From assembly GCA_958414825.1 (NCBI GenBank), contig CATYXQ010000012.1, positions 1 through 40,711 on the forward strand: 40,711 bases of DNA, written 5' to 3'. Both the position numbers and the translations under genes were made by a program. Source of the DNA: an uncultured Eubacteriales bacterium (GTDB taxonomy: Bacteria > Bacillota > Clostridia > Oscillospirales > CAG-272). The notes below the pieces were generated by a model. The model saw only the letters and a program-made list of their open reading frames with translations, made no database searches and was not told where the DNA came from. Below, piece by piece: positions 25,285 to 32,769 of this stretch (position 1 is its first letter; each line of letters starts with the position of its first letter).

Positions 25285-25549
25285 CGCCCGCAAGCGCCTC
25301 CTCAAGCGCGGTATACACTGCGTCGGGAATACCCGTCTCCAGGCTGTTTTCCAACCGACGCGCTCTGCGCGCCGCGCGCAGGCATTGAACATCCCGGCAC
25401 AGATACGCGCCGCGGCCGGCCATGCGGCCTGTCTTATCGAGACAAACGCCGCCGTCCGGCGTTTTCACGACCCGGCAAAGATCCCCTTTATCCCGCCGCT
25501 CGCCGCAGCCGACGCATTTTCTCTGCGGAATCTTTTTCTTCTTTTCCAC
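25277..25549 (-). CDS. rnpM: RNase P modulator RnpM (YlxR)
   Basis: The 90-residue YlxR protein carries the family motifs RKCVGCGERR (residues 10-19) and GRMAGRGAYLC (about 41-51). The family is reported to bind RNase P RNA and modulate its activity. It lies 24 bp after nusA and overlaps ylxQ by 8 bp. A ribosome site (AAGGAG) precedes the start. Confidence 0.95.
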   Translation of the reverse strand: MEKKKKIPQRKCVGCGERRDKGDLCRVVKTPDGGVCLDKTGRMAGRGAYLCRDVQCLRAARRARRLENSLETGIPDAVYTALEEALAGDA

Positions 25550-25573
25550 AAAAACTCCTTATTCAAAGCAGCT

Positions 25574-26596
25574 TTAAGCTTTGATGTCAATTTTAAACCC
25601 GGTAAGGCGCGCGGCAAGCCGCGCGTTCTGTCCTTCGCGGCCAATGGCCAGGGAAAGCTGATCGGGGTACACCAAAACCTTTGCGCTGCGCTCCGCGTCA
25701 ATCGTGACCGAAATCACTTCGGCGGGCGAGAGCGCCTCGCGGATAAACTCTGCGGGATCCTCGCTGTAGCGCACAATATCGATTTTTTCACCGCGAAGTT
25801 CGTCTATAATCACGCCGATACGCGCGCCGCGGTTGCCGATGCACGCGCCGATCGGATCTACATTCTCATCCCGCGACTCCACGGCGATCTTGGTGCGGCT
25901 GCCCGCCTCACGCGCCACGGAGCGAACCAGGACGGTCCCATCCGCAATTTCAGGAATTTCAAGCTCAAACATCCGCTTGACAAGACCGGGGTGCTTTCTG
26001 GAAAGCGTAACGATATGTCCGCGGCTCTCCCGGCTGACCTCGGTAATATACACCTTTACGCGGTCGCCGACGGAAAAGCGCTCGCCCGGAATCTGCTCGC
26101 TCTGGAGCAGCGTGGCGTTGCTCGTGCCGGTATCCAGCACGACGTTGCCCGAAAGCTCGTCGGTCTTGACGACCGTGGCCGTGACGATCTCCTCGCGTTT
26201 GGATTCATATTCTTTCACGATCATGGCGCGCTCCGCCTCGCGGATGCCCTGCACAATGACCTGCTTTGCGTTCTGCGCGGCAAGCCGCCGAAAATCTTTG
26301 GTTTTGAGTTCCGTTTCATAAATGCCGCCCAGCTTTGCGCGCTTATTCTTTTCTTTCGCCTCGTCAAAAGAGATTTGCGTATCGGGATTTTCCACCGTCT
26401 CCACGATCTCCATCTGCTGGAACACACGCACGGTCTTTTTGTCGGGATCAATGGCGATGCGCACATTGGCGTTTCCGTTTTTGTCGCGCTTGTACGCGCT
26501 AAGCAGCGCCGCCTCTACCTTTTCCAGCATGTATTCCTTGGAGATTCCCTTTTCTTTTTCAATGAGGTCAAGCGCCTCAAAAAACTCTGCGTTCAT
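25574..26596 (-). CDS. nusA: Transcription termination/antitermination factor NusA
   Basis: NusA binds RNA polymerase and nascent RNA and affects pausing, termination and antitermination. The 340-residue protein has the N-terminal polymerase-binding domain (1-125), an S1 domain (about 130-200, GDRVKVYITEV) and two KH domains (IGNRGARIGVI and AIGREGQNARLA). It lacks C-terminal acidic repeats, as in other Gram-positives. The start at 26596 (MNAEFFEALDLIEKEKG) matches the family; the frame is open further up to 26728, but that part is not conserved. A purine-rich AGAGAAAAA precedes the ATG. Confidence 0.97.
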   Translation of the reverse strand: MNAEFFEALDLIEKEKGISKEYMLEKVEAALLSAYKRDKNGNANVRIAIDPDKKTVRVFQQMEIVETVENPDTQISFDEAKEKNKRAKLGGIYETELKTKDFRRLAAQNAKQVIVQGIREAERAMIVKEYESKREEIVTATVVKTDELSGNVVLDTGTSNATLLQSEQIPGERFSVGDRVKVYITEVSRESRGHIVTLSRKHPGLVKRMFELEIPEIADGTVLVRSVAREAGSRTKIAVESRDENVDPIGACIGNRGARIGVIIDELRGEKIDIVRYSEDPAEFIREALSPAEVISVTIDAERSAKVLVYPDQLSLAIGREGQNARLAARLTGFKIDIKA

Positions 26597-26762
26597 TTTT
26601 TCTCTGCCAGAGCTTACGCCCTGCCCTTTCCTGTAATGACTTGCCGCGGCGCCGCCGCATATCTGTAACCGTCCGCCGCCCGTGGATCCGCCGCGTCCGC
26701 TTGCAGCGCGTTTTTCACGCGCAGGCAAACCGATGCACGGAGCGTTTTATTTTGCAGACGGG

Positions 26763-27227
26763 TCAAAAATCAAAAACCGTGGTGATCCGGGAAATTTTTG
26801 CGCGGTCGAGCACGACCGTCTCCCCGGCGCAAGAAAGCGTCACCGTTTGCTCGTTTGCCTCTCCGAGTATGCCGCGAAGCGATTTTTTCCCATTCTCCGC
26901 CGCAAAAAGCCGAACTTCCACTTCTTCTCCGGCAAAAGCGGCCAAATGCGCGTCGGTGCGCAGCACCCGCTCGACGCCCGGCGAAGAAACCTCCAAATGA
27001 TAGGCGTTTTCAATCGGATCATGCGCGTCGATCACCGGATCAATCGCGCGGTGCACACGCTCGCAGTCGTCTATCGTGATGCCCTCGGGACTGTCAATCG
27101 TGATGCGCAGGTACCACTCGCTGCCCTCTTTGACGTATTCCACGTCCCAAAGCGTATAACCCAATTCCCGGACGACGGGCAAAAGAAACTCGCGCACGGC
27201 GCCGGCAATGTTTTTTGCACTTTTCAT
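26763..27227 (-). CDS. rimP: Ribosome maturation factor RimP
   Basis: RimP acts in maturation of the 30S subunit. The 154-residue length is standard. Conserved segments are LGYTLWDVEYVKEGSEWYLR, ITIDDCERVHRAI and YHLEVSSPGVERVL, then a C-terminal SH3-like domain. The ribosome site AGGAG lies 5-9 bp before the ATG. It is the first gene of the operon; a 166-bp gap to nusA holds no recognised element. Confidence 0.97.
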   Translation of the reverse strand: MKSAKNIAGAVREFLLPVVRELGYTLWDVEYVKEGSEWYLRITIDSPEGITIDDCERVHRAIDPVIDAHDPIENAYHLEVSSPGVERVLRTDAHLAAFAGEEVEVRLFAAENGKKSLRGILGEANEQTVTLSCAGETVVLDRAKISRITTVFDF

Positions 27228-27273
27228 AAAACTCCTGCTTTTGCGTGAACAGCGTCACGCCTGTACTGATTTT

Positions 27274-27301
27274 ACTATATACAACAAAGAAAGAGTGGCA
27301 A
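27274..27301 (-). promoter_or_regulatory. Promoter of the rimP-infB operon
   Basis: TTGCCA (27296-27301) and TATAGT (27274-27279) on the minus strand are 16 bp apart. The -35 lies inside an inverted repeat AGAGTGGC/GCCACTCT (27292-27299 with 27302-27309), which could serve as a protein-binding site. Confidence 0.5.
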
Positions 27302-27568
27302 GCCACTCTCTACCCTTTCTATCCTCTGTCAGTTTACCATATTCTATGTGAGATTTCAAGAGGTTTTGCAAAAATTTTACCGGTTTTCGCTTCTTTTTCC
27401 GAGGTTTACGGCCAAATTGCCGGTATGCGCCCAAAAATTCCGGAAAAACAGGCTGTCCTGCGCGTTTTGCGTGACCGCCGAAAATCCGGCAAACGTGCGC
27501 CCGCGCCCCGCAAAATGCAGAAACAGACGCATTTTACGCGGACAAAACGCAATATTTTTTTCACCCGC

Positions 27569-27597
27569 TTGATTCCGGCCGCCGGTTTTGCTACAAT
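27569..27597 (+). promoter_or_regulatory. Promoter of the GT4-CsaB gene
   Basis: TTGATT (27569-27574) and TACAAT (27592-27597) have ideal 17-bp spacing, and the -10 is preceded by TGC (extended -10). It lies 40 bp before the start. Confidence 0.65.
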
Positions 27598-27636
27598 AAG
27601 AATATCATATACCCCGATACGGGCGGAGGCGGATTG

Positions 27637-29886
27637 ATGAAAAAGAAACTGAACATCCTGATGGCCACCATGCAAATGGGATTTGGCGGCGCGGAAACAC
27701 ATATTTTCGAGCTTGCGCGCGCACTGACCCAAAACGGGCACAGCGTCACCGTGGCCTCCGCCGGAGGCAAATATGCCGACATGCTCGAACAGGAGGGCGT
27801 CCGGCATGTCACACTGCCGCTGAACACAAAAAATCCGCTGATGGTGCTCCGCTCCTATTTCGGCCTCTCCGCGCTGCTGCGCGCCGAACATTTTGACGTA
27901 GTTCATGCGCACGCGCGCATCCCCGCCTTTATCTGCGGACGTCTGCAGAAAAAGCTGCACTTCAAATTTGTGACCACCGCGCACTGGGTTTTCCGCATCA
28001 CGCCGCTCTGGAAGCGTATCGCAAACTGGGGCGACCGCGTCATGGCGGTCAGCGAGGACATCAAGCAGTACCTGATCGACAATTACGGCTACTTTGCGGA
28101 TCATATCTTCATCACCGTCAACGGCGTTGACGCCGACACATTCTCCCCAAACGCCGACTGGACGCAGATCAGGGAAGAAATCGGTCTTTCGCATTCAAAG
28201 CATCGAATCGTTTCGGTCAGCCGCATGGACGAGAGCCGCGGGTATGCCCAGCTTTGTCTTGCCAGAACCGCCGAGAAGCTGCTGGAAAAATACCCCGATC
28301 TCGAAATTGTCATTGTCGGCGACGGCGTTATTTCATCCGAACGGAATCTTCTGCCCGAAGTGCGGCGCATCGCCGACGGCCTCGAAGAAAAATACGGGCG
28401 CAAAATCATTTTCACACCCGGACTGCGCACCGACACGCACCGCTTTATGGCGGCGGGCGATCTGTTTATCGGCGCGTCCCGCGCCGCGCTCGAAGCCATG
28501 AGCTGTCAAAAGCCGGTTATCGTAGCCGGAAACGAAGGATACATCGGCATTTTCGGCCCCGACAAGGAGGAAATCGCCTACAAAACCAATTTCTGCTGCC
28601 GCGGACTGGAGCAGACCACGCCGGAGCGCATTTTCCGCGACGTCTGCGCGCTGTTTGACGGCGGCCGCGCGGCGCTCGCCAAAAAGGGCGCGTTCTGCCG
28701 GGAAACCATCCTGAAAAATTACTCCGCCGCGCGCACGGCGCGGGACTACGAGCAACTGTACAACTCGCTTCCCGAAGCCTTGCCGACCGAGCGCGGGAAT
28801 ATCCTCATCAGCGGCTACTACGGCTTCGGCAACGCAGGGGACGATTCCATCGCCGCATCGCTCATCCGAAACATCCGGTTAGCCGACCCCGCCGCAAAAA
28901 TTACGGTTTTTTGCAAAAAACCAAAGCAGAGCGGAAAAAAATACGCCGTGCGCGCAGTCGGACGCTTCAATCTGCCGGCCATTCTGCTTGAAATGCGGTA
29001 TGCAAAGCTCCTAATCAGCGGGGGCGGCAATCTGCTGCAAAACACAACCTCCTCCCGCTCGCTCTTTTATTATACGACGATCATTCAGCTGGCAAAGCGC
29101 ATGGGACTGAAAGTTTTTATCTGCTCGAACGGAGTCGGCCCCGTCTTCGGAAAAAGACATGAACGCGAGGTCGTGCGCACGCTTGAGCGCGCCGACGCGA
29201 TCACATTCCGCGAACCGCAATCAATCGAATACGTGCGCTCGCTCGGCTTTGACGCGGCCAAAATCCGCCTGTCTGCCGACCCGGCGCTCACGCTCGAAGC
29301 CGCGCCCGCCGAGCGAATCGACTATATCCTGCGCGACACGCCCGCAGTCAAATTTTTTGCCGTCTCCCTACGCAGTTTTTCCGCACTCCACAGCAAGGAA
29401 GTCGCCGGCGTGGACGAGGCGGGCTTCGCCGTGCAGGCGGCCGCCGAAATCGACAAAATCGCGGCGGCGACCGGCGCGCTTCCGCTGTATCTGATTATGC
29501 AGTCCAGCCGCGACCGCGCGCTCTCGGAAACGGTGAACGAAAACGCGAAAAATAAAGGCGTCATTCTGTCCGGTCTCACCGCCGCCGAAATTCTCGGCGT
29601 GCTCTCCCGCTGCTCGCTGGTCATTTCCATGCGTCTGCATCTGCTGATCTACGGCGCGGCGGCGGCAAAACCGCTCGTCGGTCTCACCTACGACCCCAAG
29701 GTAGACTCGATGCTCGCCTATATGGGCTACGAGCCGCCTCTGCCGCTCACCGCGCTCCGCGAGGGCGCCCTCGCGGAAATCGCCGTCCGGCGCTTCGGGC
29801 AGGACGCGCCCTGCGCACGCATCGAAGAATTGAAAGCGCTCGCGCTGGACGACGCGAAAACCGCCGTACAAATGACCAAAACGTAA
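27637..29886 (+). CDS. csaB: Fusion of glycosyltransferase family 4 and CsaB-type polysaccharide pyruvyltransferase
   Basis: The 749-residue protein joins two enzymes. Residues 1-~380 form a GT-B glycosyltransferase of family 4: NILMATMQMGFGGAETHIFE at the start, FITVNGVDADTF, VSRMDESRG, and a donor-site region ASRAALEAMSCQKPVI. Residues ~385-735 form a polysaccharide pyruvyltransferase: GYYGFGNAGDDSI, ISGGGNLLQ, CSNGVGP and SMRLHLLIYG. CsaB is known to add ketal pyruvate to secondary wall polymer, the ligand of SLH domains. The fusion suggests that sugar addition and pyruvylation are coupled. ATG 27637 lies 7 bp after GGAGG; the TTG at 27634 is the alternative. The two SLH proteins in this window are natural clients. 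Confidence 0.9.
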   Translation: MKKKLNILMATMQMGFGGAETHIFELARALTQNGHSVTVASAGGKYADMLEQEGVRHVTLPLNTKNPLMVLRSYFGLSALLRAEHFDVVHAHARIPAFICGRLQKKLHFKFVTTAHWVFRITPLWKRIANWGDRVMAVSEDIKQYLIDNYGYFADHIFITVNGVDADTFSPNADWTQIREEIGLSHSKHRIVSVSRMDESRGYAQLCLARTAEKLLEKYPDLEIVIVGDGVISSERNLLPEVRRIADGLEEKYGRKIIFTPGLRTDTHRFMAAGDLFIGASRAALEAMSCQKPVIVAGNEGYIGIFGPDKEEIAYKTNFCCRGLEQTTPERIFRDVCALFDGGRAALAKKGAFCRETILKNYSAARTARDYEQLYNSLPEALPTERGNILISGYYGFGNAGDDSIAASLIRNIRLADPAAKITVFCKKPKQSGKKYAVRAVGRFNLPAILLEMRYAKLLISGGGNLLQNTTSSRSLFYYTTIIQLAKRMGLKVFICSNGVGPVFGKRHEREVVRTLERADAITFREPQSIEYVRSLGFDAAKIRLSADPALTLEAAPAERIDYILRDTPAVKFFAVSLRSFSALHSKEVAGVDEAGFAVQAAAEIDKIAAATGALPLYLIMQSSRDRALSETVNENAKNKGVILSGLTAAEILGVLSRCSLVISMRLHLLIYGAAAAKPLVGLTYDPKVDSMLAYMGYEPPLPLTALREGALAEIAVRRFGQDAPCARIEELKALALDDAKTAVQMTKT

Positions 29887-30016
29887 AGCAAACTTCAATT
29901 TCAAAACATACCGGCAAAGTTCAAAGCGGCGGTGATAAGCGAATATTCCGCGCTCGATTGGCGAATATCCACATCAATTGCCTCGCCTCTTTGCTAACTG
30001 CATTTTTGCCGCAAAA

Positions 30017-30067
30017 AACGGGACGCCGAAACCATCCGAAAGGATTATACGGCGTCCTGTTTTTCTT
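30017..30067 (+). terminator. Terminator of the GT4-CsaB gene
   Basis: GGGACGCCG (30020-30028) pairs with CGGCGTCCT (30050-30058). Inside is an ATCC-GAAA-GGAT hairpin, and the stem is followed by GTTTTTCTTTTT. Confidence 0.75.
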
Positions 30068-30244
30068 TTTCAAAATTTTTTATAATCCAAGCGCAATCCG
30101 ATTCTTTCATGCCCGGATTTACGATTTCACCGCGTTCTCAACCGGCGCGTCTGAAAAACAACCGCATACAGATCCCCTTGGATTCGCAAAATACGATTTA
30201 CGATTACAATCAATCAACATGAAAATCATCCCAAAACAGCCAAA

Positions 30245-30265
30245 AAGACCCGCACAGCGGGTCTT
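30245..30265 (-). terminator. Terminator of the amino acid ABC operon
   Basis: AAGACCCGC (30245-30253) pairs with GCGGGTCTT (30257-30265), loop ACA. On the minus strand the stem ends in a T-run. It lies 46 bp past the ATPase stop. Confidence 0.75.
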
Positions 30266-30311
30266 AAAAACAGATTCCAAATCAAATTGCACAGATATTC
30301 CGCCGAATGCC

Positions 30312-31043
30312 TCACAGCACGCGGGAAAGGAAGTCCTTGGTGCGCGCGTTTTGAGGATCGCCGAAAATCTCCTCAGGCGTTCCCTCCTCAACGATCACGC
30401 CGTCCGCCATGAAAATGACGCGGTCGGCAACGTCGCGCGCAAATCCCATCTCATGCGTAACGACCACCATGGTCATTCCGCCGCCGGCAAGCTCTTTCAT
30501 AACCGCGAGCACCTCGCCGACCATTTCCGGGTCGAGCGCGCTCGTCGGTTCGTCAAACAGCATAATATCCGGGTTCATCGCAAGCGAACGTGCAATCGCA
30601 ACGCGCTGCTGCTGGCCGCCCGAAAGCTGATGCGGATAGGCGTCCGCCTTATCGGAAAGCCCCACGCGCGCCAAAAGTTCGAGCGCTTTTTCCCTGGCCT
30701 GCGCTTTGGTCATCTTTTTTAGTTCGACGGGCGCAAACATCAAGTTCTGCAAAACGGTAAAGTTGGAGAAAAGATTGAAACTCTGAAATACCATACCGAT
30801 ATTTTCGCGCACCTTGTTGATGTCCGTGCGTTTGTCCGTAATCACGGCGTTGTCCACAACGATCTCGCCGCTGCTCGCCCTTTCAAGGCGGTTCAGGCAG
30901 CGGAGCAGCGTGGATTTTCCCGAACCGGACGGGCCGATGATACAAACGACCTCGCCCTCGCTCACCGTCATGTCGATGCCGTTCAAAACCTCGAGCTCGC
31001 CGAACTTTTTATACAGTTTACTGACCTTTACCTTTTCGATCAT
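30312..31043 (-). CDS. Polar amino acid ABC transporter, ATP-binding protein
   Basis: This is a 243-residue ATPase of the GlnQ/ArtP/HisP class that drives uptake of a polar amino acid at the cytoplasmic side of the membrane. Walker A is GPSGSGKS (37-44), the Q-loop Gln87, the signature LSGGQQQR (140-147), Walker B IMLFDEP (160-166) and the H-loop His197. The length is typical for single-domain members. Its start lies within the end of the permease gene (26-bp overlap). The substrate cannot be told from the ATPase. Confidence 0.96.
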   Translation of the reverse strand: MIEKVKVSKLYKKFGELEVLNGIDMTVSEGEVVCIIGPSGSGKSTLLRCLNRLERASSGEIVVDNAVITDKRTDINKVRENIGMVFQSFNLFSNFTVLQNLMFAPVELKKMTKAQAREKALELLARVGLSDKADAYPHQLSGGQQQRVAIARSLAMNPDIMLFDEPTSALDPEMVGEVLAVMKELAGGGMTMVVVTHEMGFARDVADRVIFMADGVIVEEGTPEEIFGDPQNARTKDFLSRVL

Positions 31044-31722
31044 AGCTCATCCTCTTCTCAATATACATAGACAGCACCATCAGGCAGGAGATCACCGCAA
31101 GATAGAACAGCGCGACCCACGCGTACGTATTGAAATAATCATATTTAATCTGAATATACTGCGTCGCCTCGTTTACAATTTCCTTCAGCCCAATGACGGT
31201 CAGAATCGAGGTATCCTTAACTGAAATGATAAACTGGTTGACGATCGAGGGCAGCGAGATCCGGAGCGCCTGCGGCAGAACAATGCGGAAAGTTGTCTTT
31301 ATCTTGGAAAGGCCGAGACTCCTCGCCGCCTCCGTCTGTCCGCGCGGCACCGCCTGAATACCGCCGCGGAAAATCTCCGCAAGATAGGCGCCCGCGTTCA
31401 GGCTGAGGGTGACAACGCCCGCCACATACGGCGTAAACCGAAAGCTGGTGACCGCGCCGGAAGTCAGGTAAGCGAGCATCGGACGAATGATCTGCGGCAG
31501 GCCGAAATAGACCATGAGCGCCTGTACAAGCATCGGCGTTCCGCGTATAACCCAGATGTATACGGCCGCGACGCCGCGGCAGACCTTGTTTTTCGACAGC
31601 TTAAGCAGGCAGGCCACAAGGCCGATTACAATGCCGAGCGCAATCGAAACAACCGATATTTTAATTGTGACTTCAATGCCCCGCAGTAAAAACGGAAGCG
31701 AGGCTTTCAATGTTTCTAACAT
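31018..31722 (-). CDS. Polar amino acid ABC transporter, permease protein
   Basis: This is a 234-residue membrane protein of the HisM/GlnP type with about five hydrophobic segments, starting LPFLLRGIEVTIKISVVSIA. The EAA-like loop that contacts the ATPase is AARSLGLSKIKTTFRIVLPQ (about 140-160). WVIRGTPMLVQ is the characteristic RGTP motif of this family. A single permease suggests a homodimer. It overlaps the ATPase gene by 26 bp and follows the binding protein by about 100 bp. Confidence 0.95.
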   Translation of the reverse strand: MLETLKASLPFLLRGIEVTIKISVVSIALGIVIGLVACLLKLSKNKVCRGVAAVYIWVIRGTPMLVQALMVYFGLPQIIRPMLAYLTSGAVTSFRFTPYVAGVVTLSLNAGAYLAEIFRGGIQAVPRGQTEAARSLGLSKIKTTFRIVLPQALRISLPSIVNQFIISVKDTSILTVIGLKEIVNEATQYIQIKYDYFNTYAWVALFYLAVISCLMVLSMYIEKRMSYDRKGKGQ

Positions 31723-31773
31723 AATGCTTTATCTTTCTGAAAGAATTTTGACGGCGTCTGACGATTGCGCAAA

Positions 31774-31802
31774 CTGCCGACTGTGCGAAACACAGCCGGC
31801 AG
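31774..31802 (-). promoter_or_regulatory. Intercistronic stem-loop between binding protein and permease
   Basis: CTGCCG-A-CTGTG (31774-31785) pairs with CACAG-C-CGGCAG (31791-31802) around CGAAA, with one internal mismatch. There is no long U-tract, so it probably protects or partially terminates the mRNA, allowing more binding protein than permease. Confidence 0.55.
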
Positions 31803-31825
31803 AAAACACGTCGTTTTGTCTTAAA

Positions 31826-32596
31826 TTAGTCTGCTGTAATGCCGTAATTCGCAAGAATCTCCGCATACTTGCCGTTCGCCTTGATATTGGCAAGACCTTT
31901 GTTGAACATCTCAATCAGTTCCGCATTGGTGCCCTTGTTGACAGCCAGACCGTACTGTCCAACATTGACCACGTCACCGAGCGTCTTGAGATCGAGGCTC
32001 TGCGCCTTGATCTGATAGCTGATGACCGAATAGTCCTCAAATCCCGCAGCGTCGATGCCGCTCATAACCGCCTGATAAACAGAGGGGGAATCCTTATATG
32101 TAACGATTTCAAAGCCGTACTGATCCTTAACGCTCTCCGCGTATTTCGCGCTCTGCGTACCGGTCTTGACCGCAACCGTCTTGCCTTTCAAATCCTCGAT
32201 AGAGGCAACCTGACTGTCGCCCTTGACGATCATGATCTGACCGTCCGAAAAATAACCGTCGGTGAAATCGTAGGTCTCCTGTCTCTCAGGGGTAATGGTC
32301 ATGCCCGCGATCATCGCATCGGCCTGACCGGAAGCAAGATTGCCGAGCGCCGCGTCCCAGCCGCAGTTGTCGATCTCATATTGAAAACCCTGATCCTCAG
32401 CAATGGCAGCCAGAAGATCCATGTCAATTCCGGTATATTTTCCTGTCTCGGAATTGAGAAAATCAAACGGTGCGAACGAATCATCCGCAACAACCCGGTA
32501 AACCTTATCGCTCGAATTGCCGCCGCAGCCGACAAAAACAACAGCCGTCATCAGCAAGGCAAGCGCAAGCAGTGCAATCTTGGAAAATTTCTTCAT
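31826..32596 (-). CDS. Polar amino acid ABC transporter, substrate-binding lipoprotein
   Basis: This is a 256-residue periplasmic-binding-protein family 3 member. The N-terminus MKKFSKIALLALALLMTAVV runs into a lipobox FVGC with Cys24, so it is membrane-tethered on the outside. Family segments are APFDFLNSETGKYTGIDMDL, DAMIAGMTITPERQETYDFT and VAVKTGTQSAKYA. The last binds the amino acid backbone in relatives. Substrate could be glutamine, arginine or another polar amino acid. The ribosome site GGAAAGGA lies 10 bp upstream. The first gene of the operon, it has a strong promoter and an inverted repeat over the start of transcription. Confidence 0.95.
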   Translation of the reverse strand: MKKFSKIALLALALLMTAVVFVGCGGNSSDKVYRVVADDSFAPFDFLNSETGKYTGIDMDLLAAIAEDQGFQYEIDNCGWDAALGNLASGQADAMIAGMTITPERQETYDFTDGYFSDGQIMIVKGDSQVASIEDLKGKTVAVKTGTQSAKYAESVKDQYGFEIVTYKDSPSVYQAVMSGIDAAGFEDYSVISYQIKAQSLDLKTLGDVVNVGQYGLAVNKGTNAELIEMFNKGLANIKANGKYAEILANYGITAD

Positions 32597-32632
32597 AAGT
32601 TAAGTCGTCCTTTCCGCAAACGAAAATTTACT

Positions 32633-32665
32633 TGTGTATCATACACACACAAAATATATGATACA
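32633..32665. promoter_or_regulatory. Palindromic operator candidate for the amino acid transporter
   Basis: A perfect 15-bp palindrome TGTGTATCATACACA (32633-32647) is followed by the half-site ATGATACA (32658-32665), the exact complement of TGTATCAT (32635-32642). The cluster directly adjoins the -10, over the expected transcription start, a usual repressor position. It resembles amino acid regulator boxes in size, but I cannot name the regulator. Confidence 0.6.
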
Positions 32666-32693
32666 TGGTAACACATTCCATTCAGTTTGTCAA
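32665..32693 (-). promoter_or_regulatory. Promoter of the amino acid ABC operon
   Basis: On the minus strand a perfect TTGACA (32688-32693) is followed after 17 bp by TACCAT (32665-32670), preceded by TGT (extended -10). It lies about 70 bp before the binding-protein start. Confidence 0.75.
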
Positions 32694-32769
32694 GCGCCGA
32701 AGCAAGATATATGGAAAAAACATGAAATTTTTGCATTTTTCATGTCCGGCTCCTGCAAAGCGGGGAAAA

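Larger units (their letters stand above)
27228..27636. other. Divergent intergenic region between rimP and the GT4-CsaB gene
   Basis: These 409 bp contain the two divergent promoters (27274-27301 minus, 27569-27597 plus) and the inverted repeat over the minus -35. The rest is GC-mixed sequence in which I see no gene or structured RNA. Confidence 0.5.
29887..30311. other. Convergent intergenic region
   Basis: These 425 bp lie between convergent genes and hold two terminators (30017-30067 and 30245-30265). The stretch between them is AT-rich and shows no gene or known RNA. Confidence 0.5.

Noticed and set aside
25121..26668. 515-codon plus-strand frame opposite rnpM and nusA
   Set aside because: It covers several intact conserved genes on the other strand and has no features of its own.
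31514..32671. 385-codon plus-strand frame opposite the amino acid transporter
   Set aside because: It is antisense to permease and binding protein, which are unmistakable.
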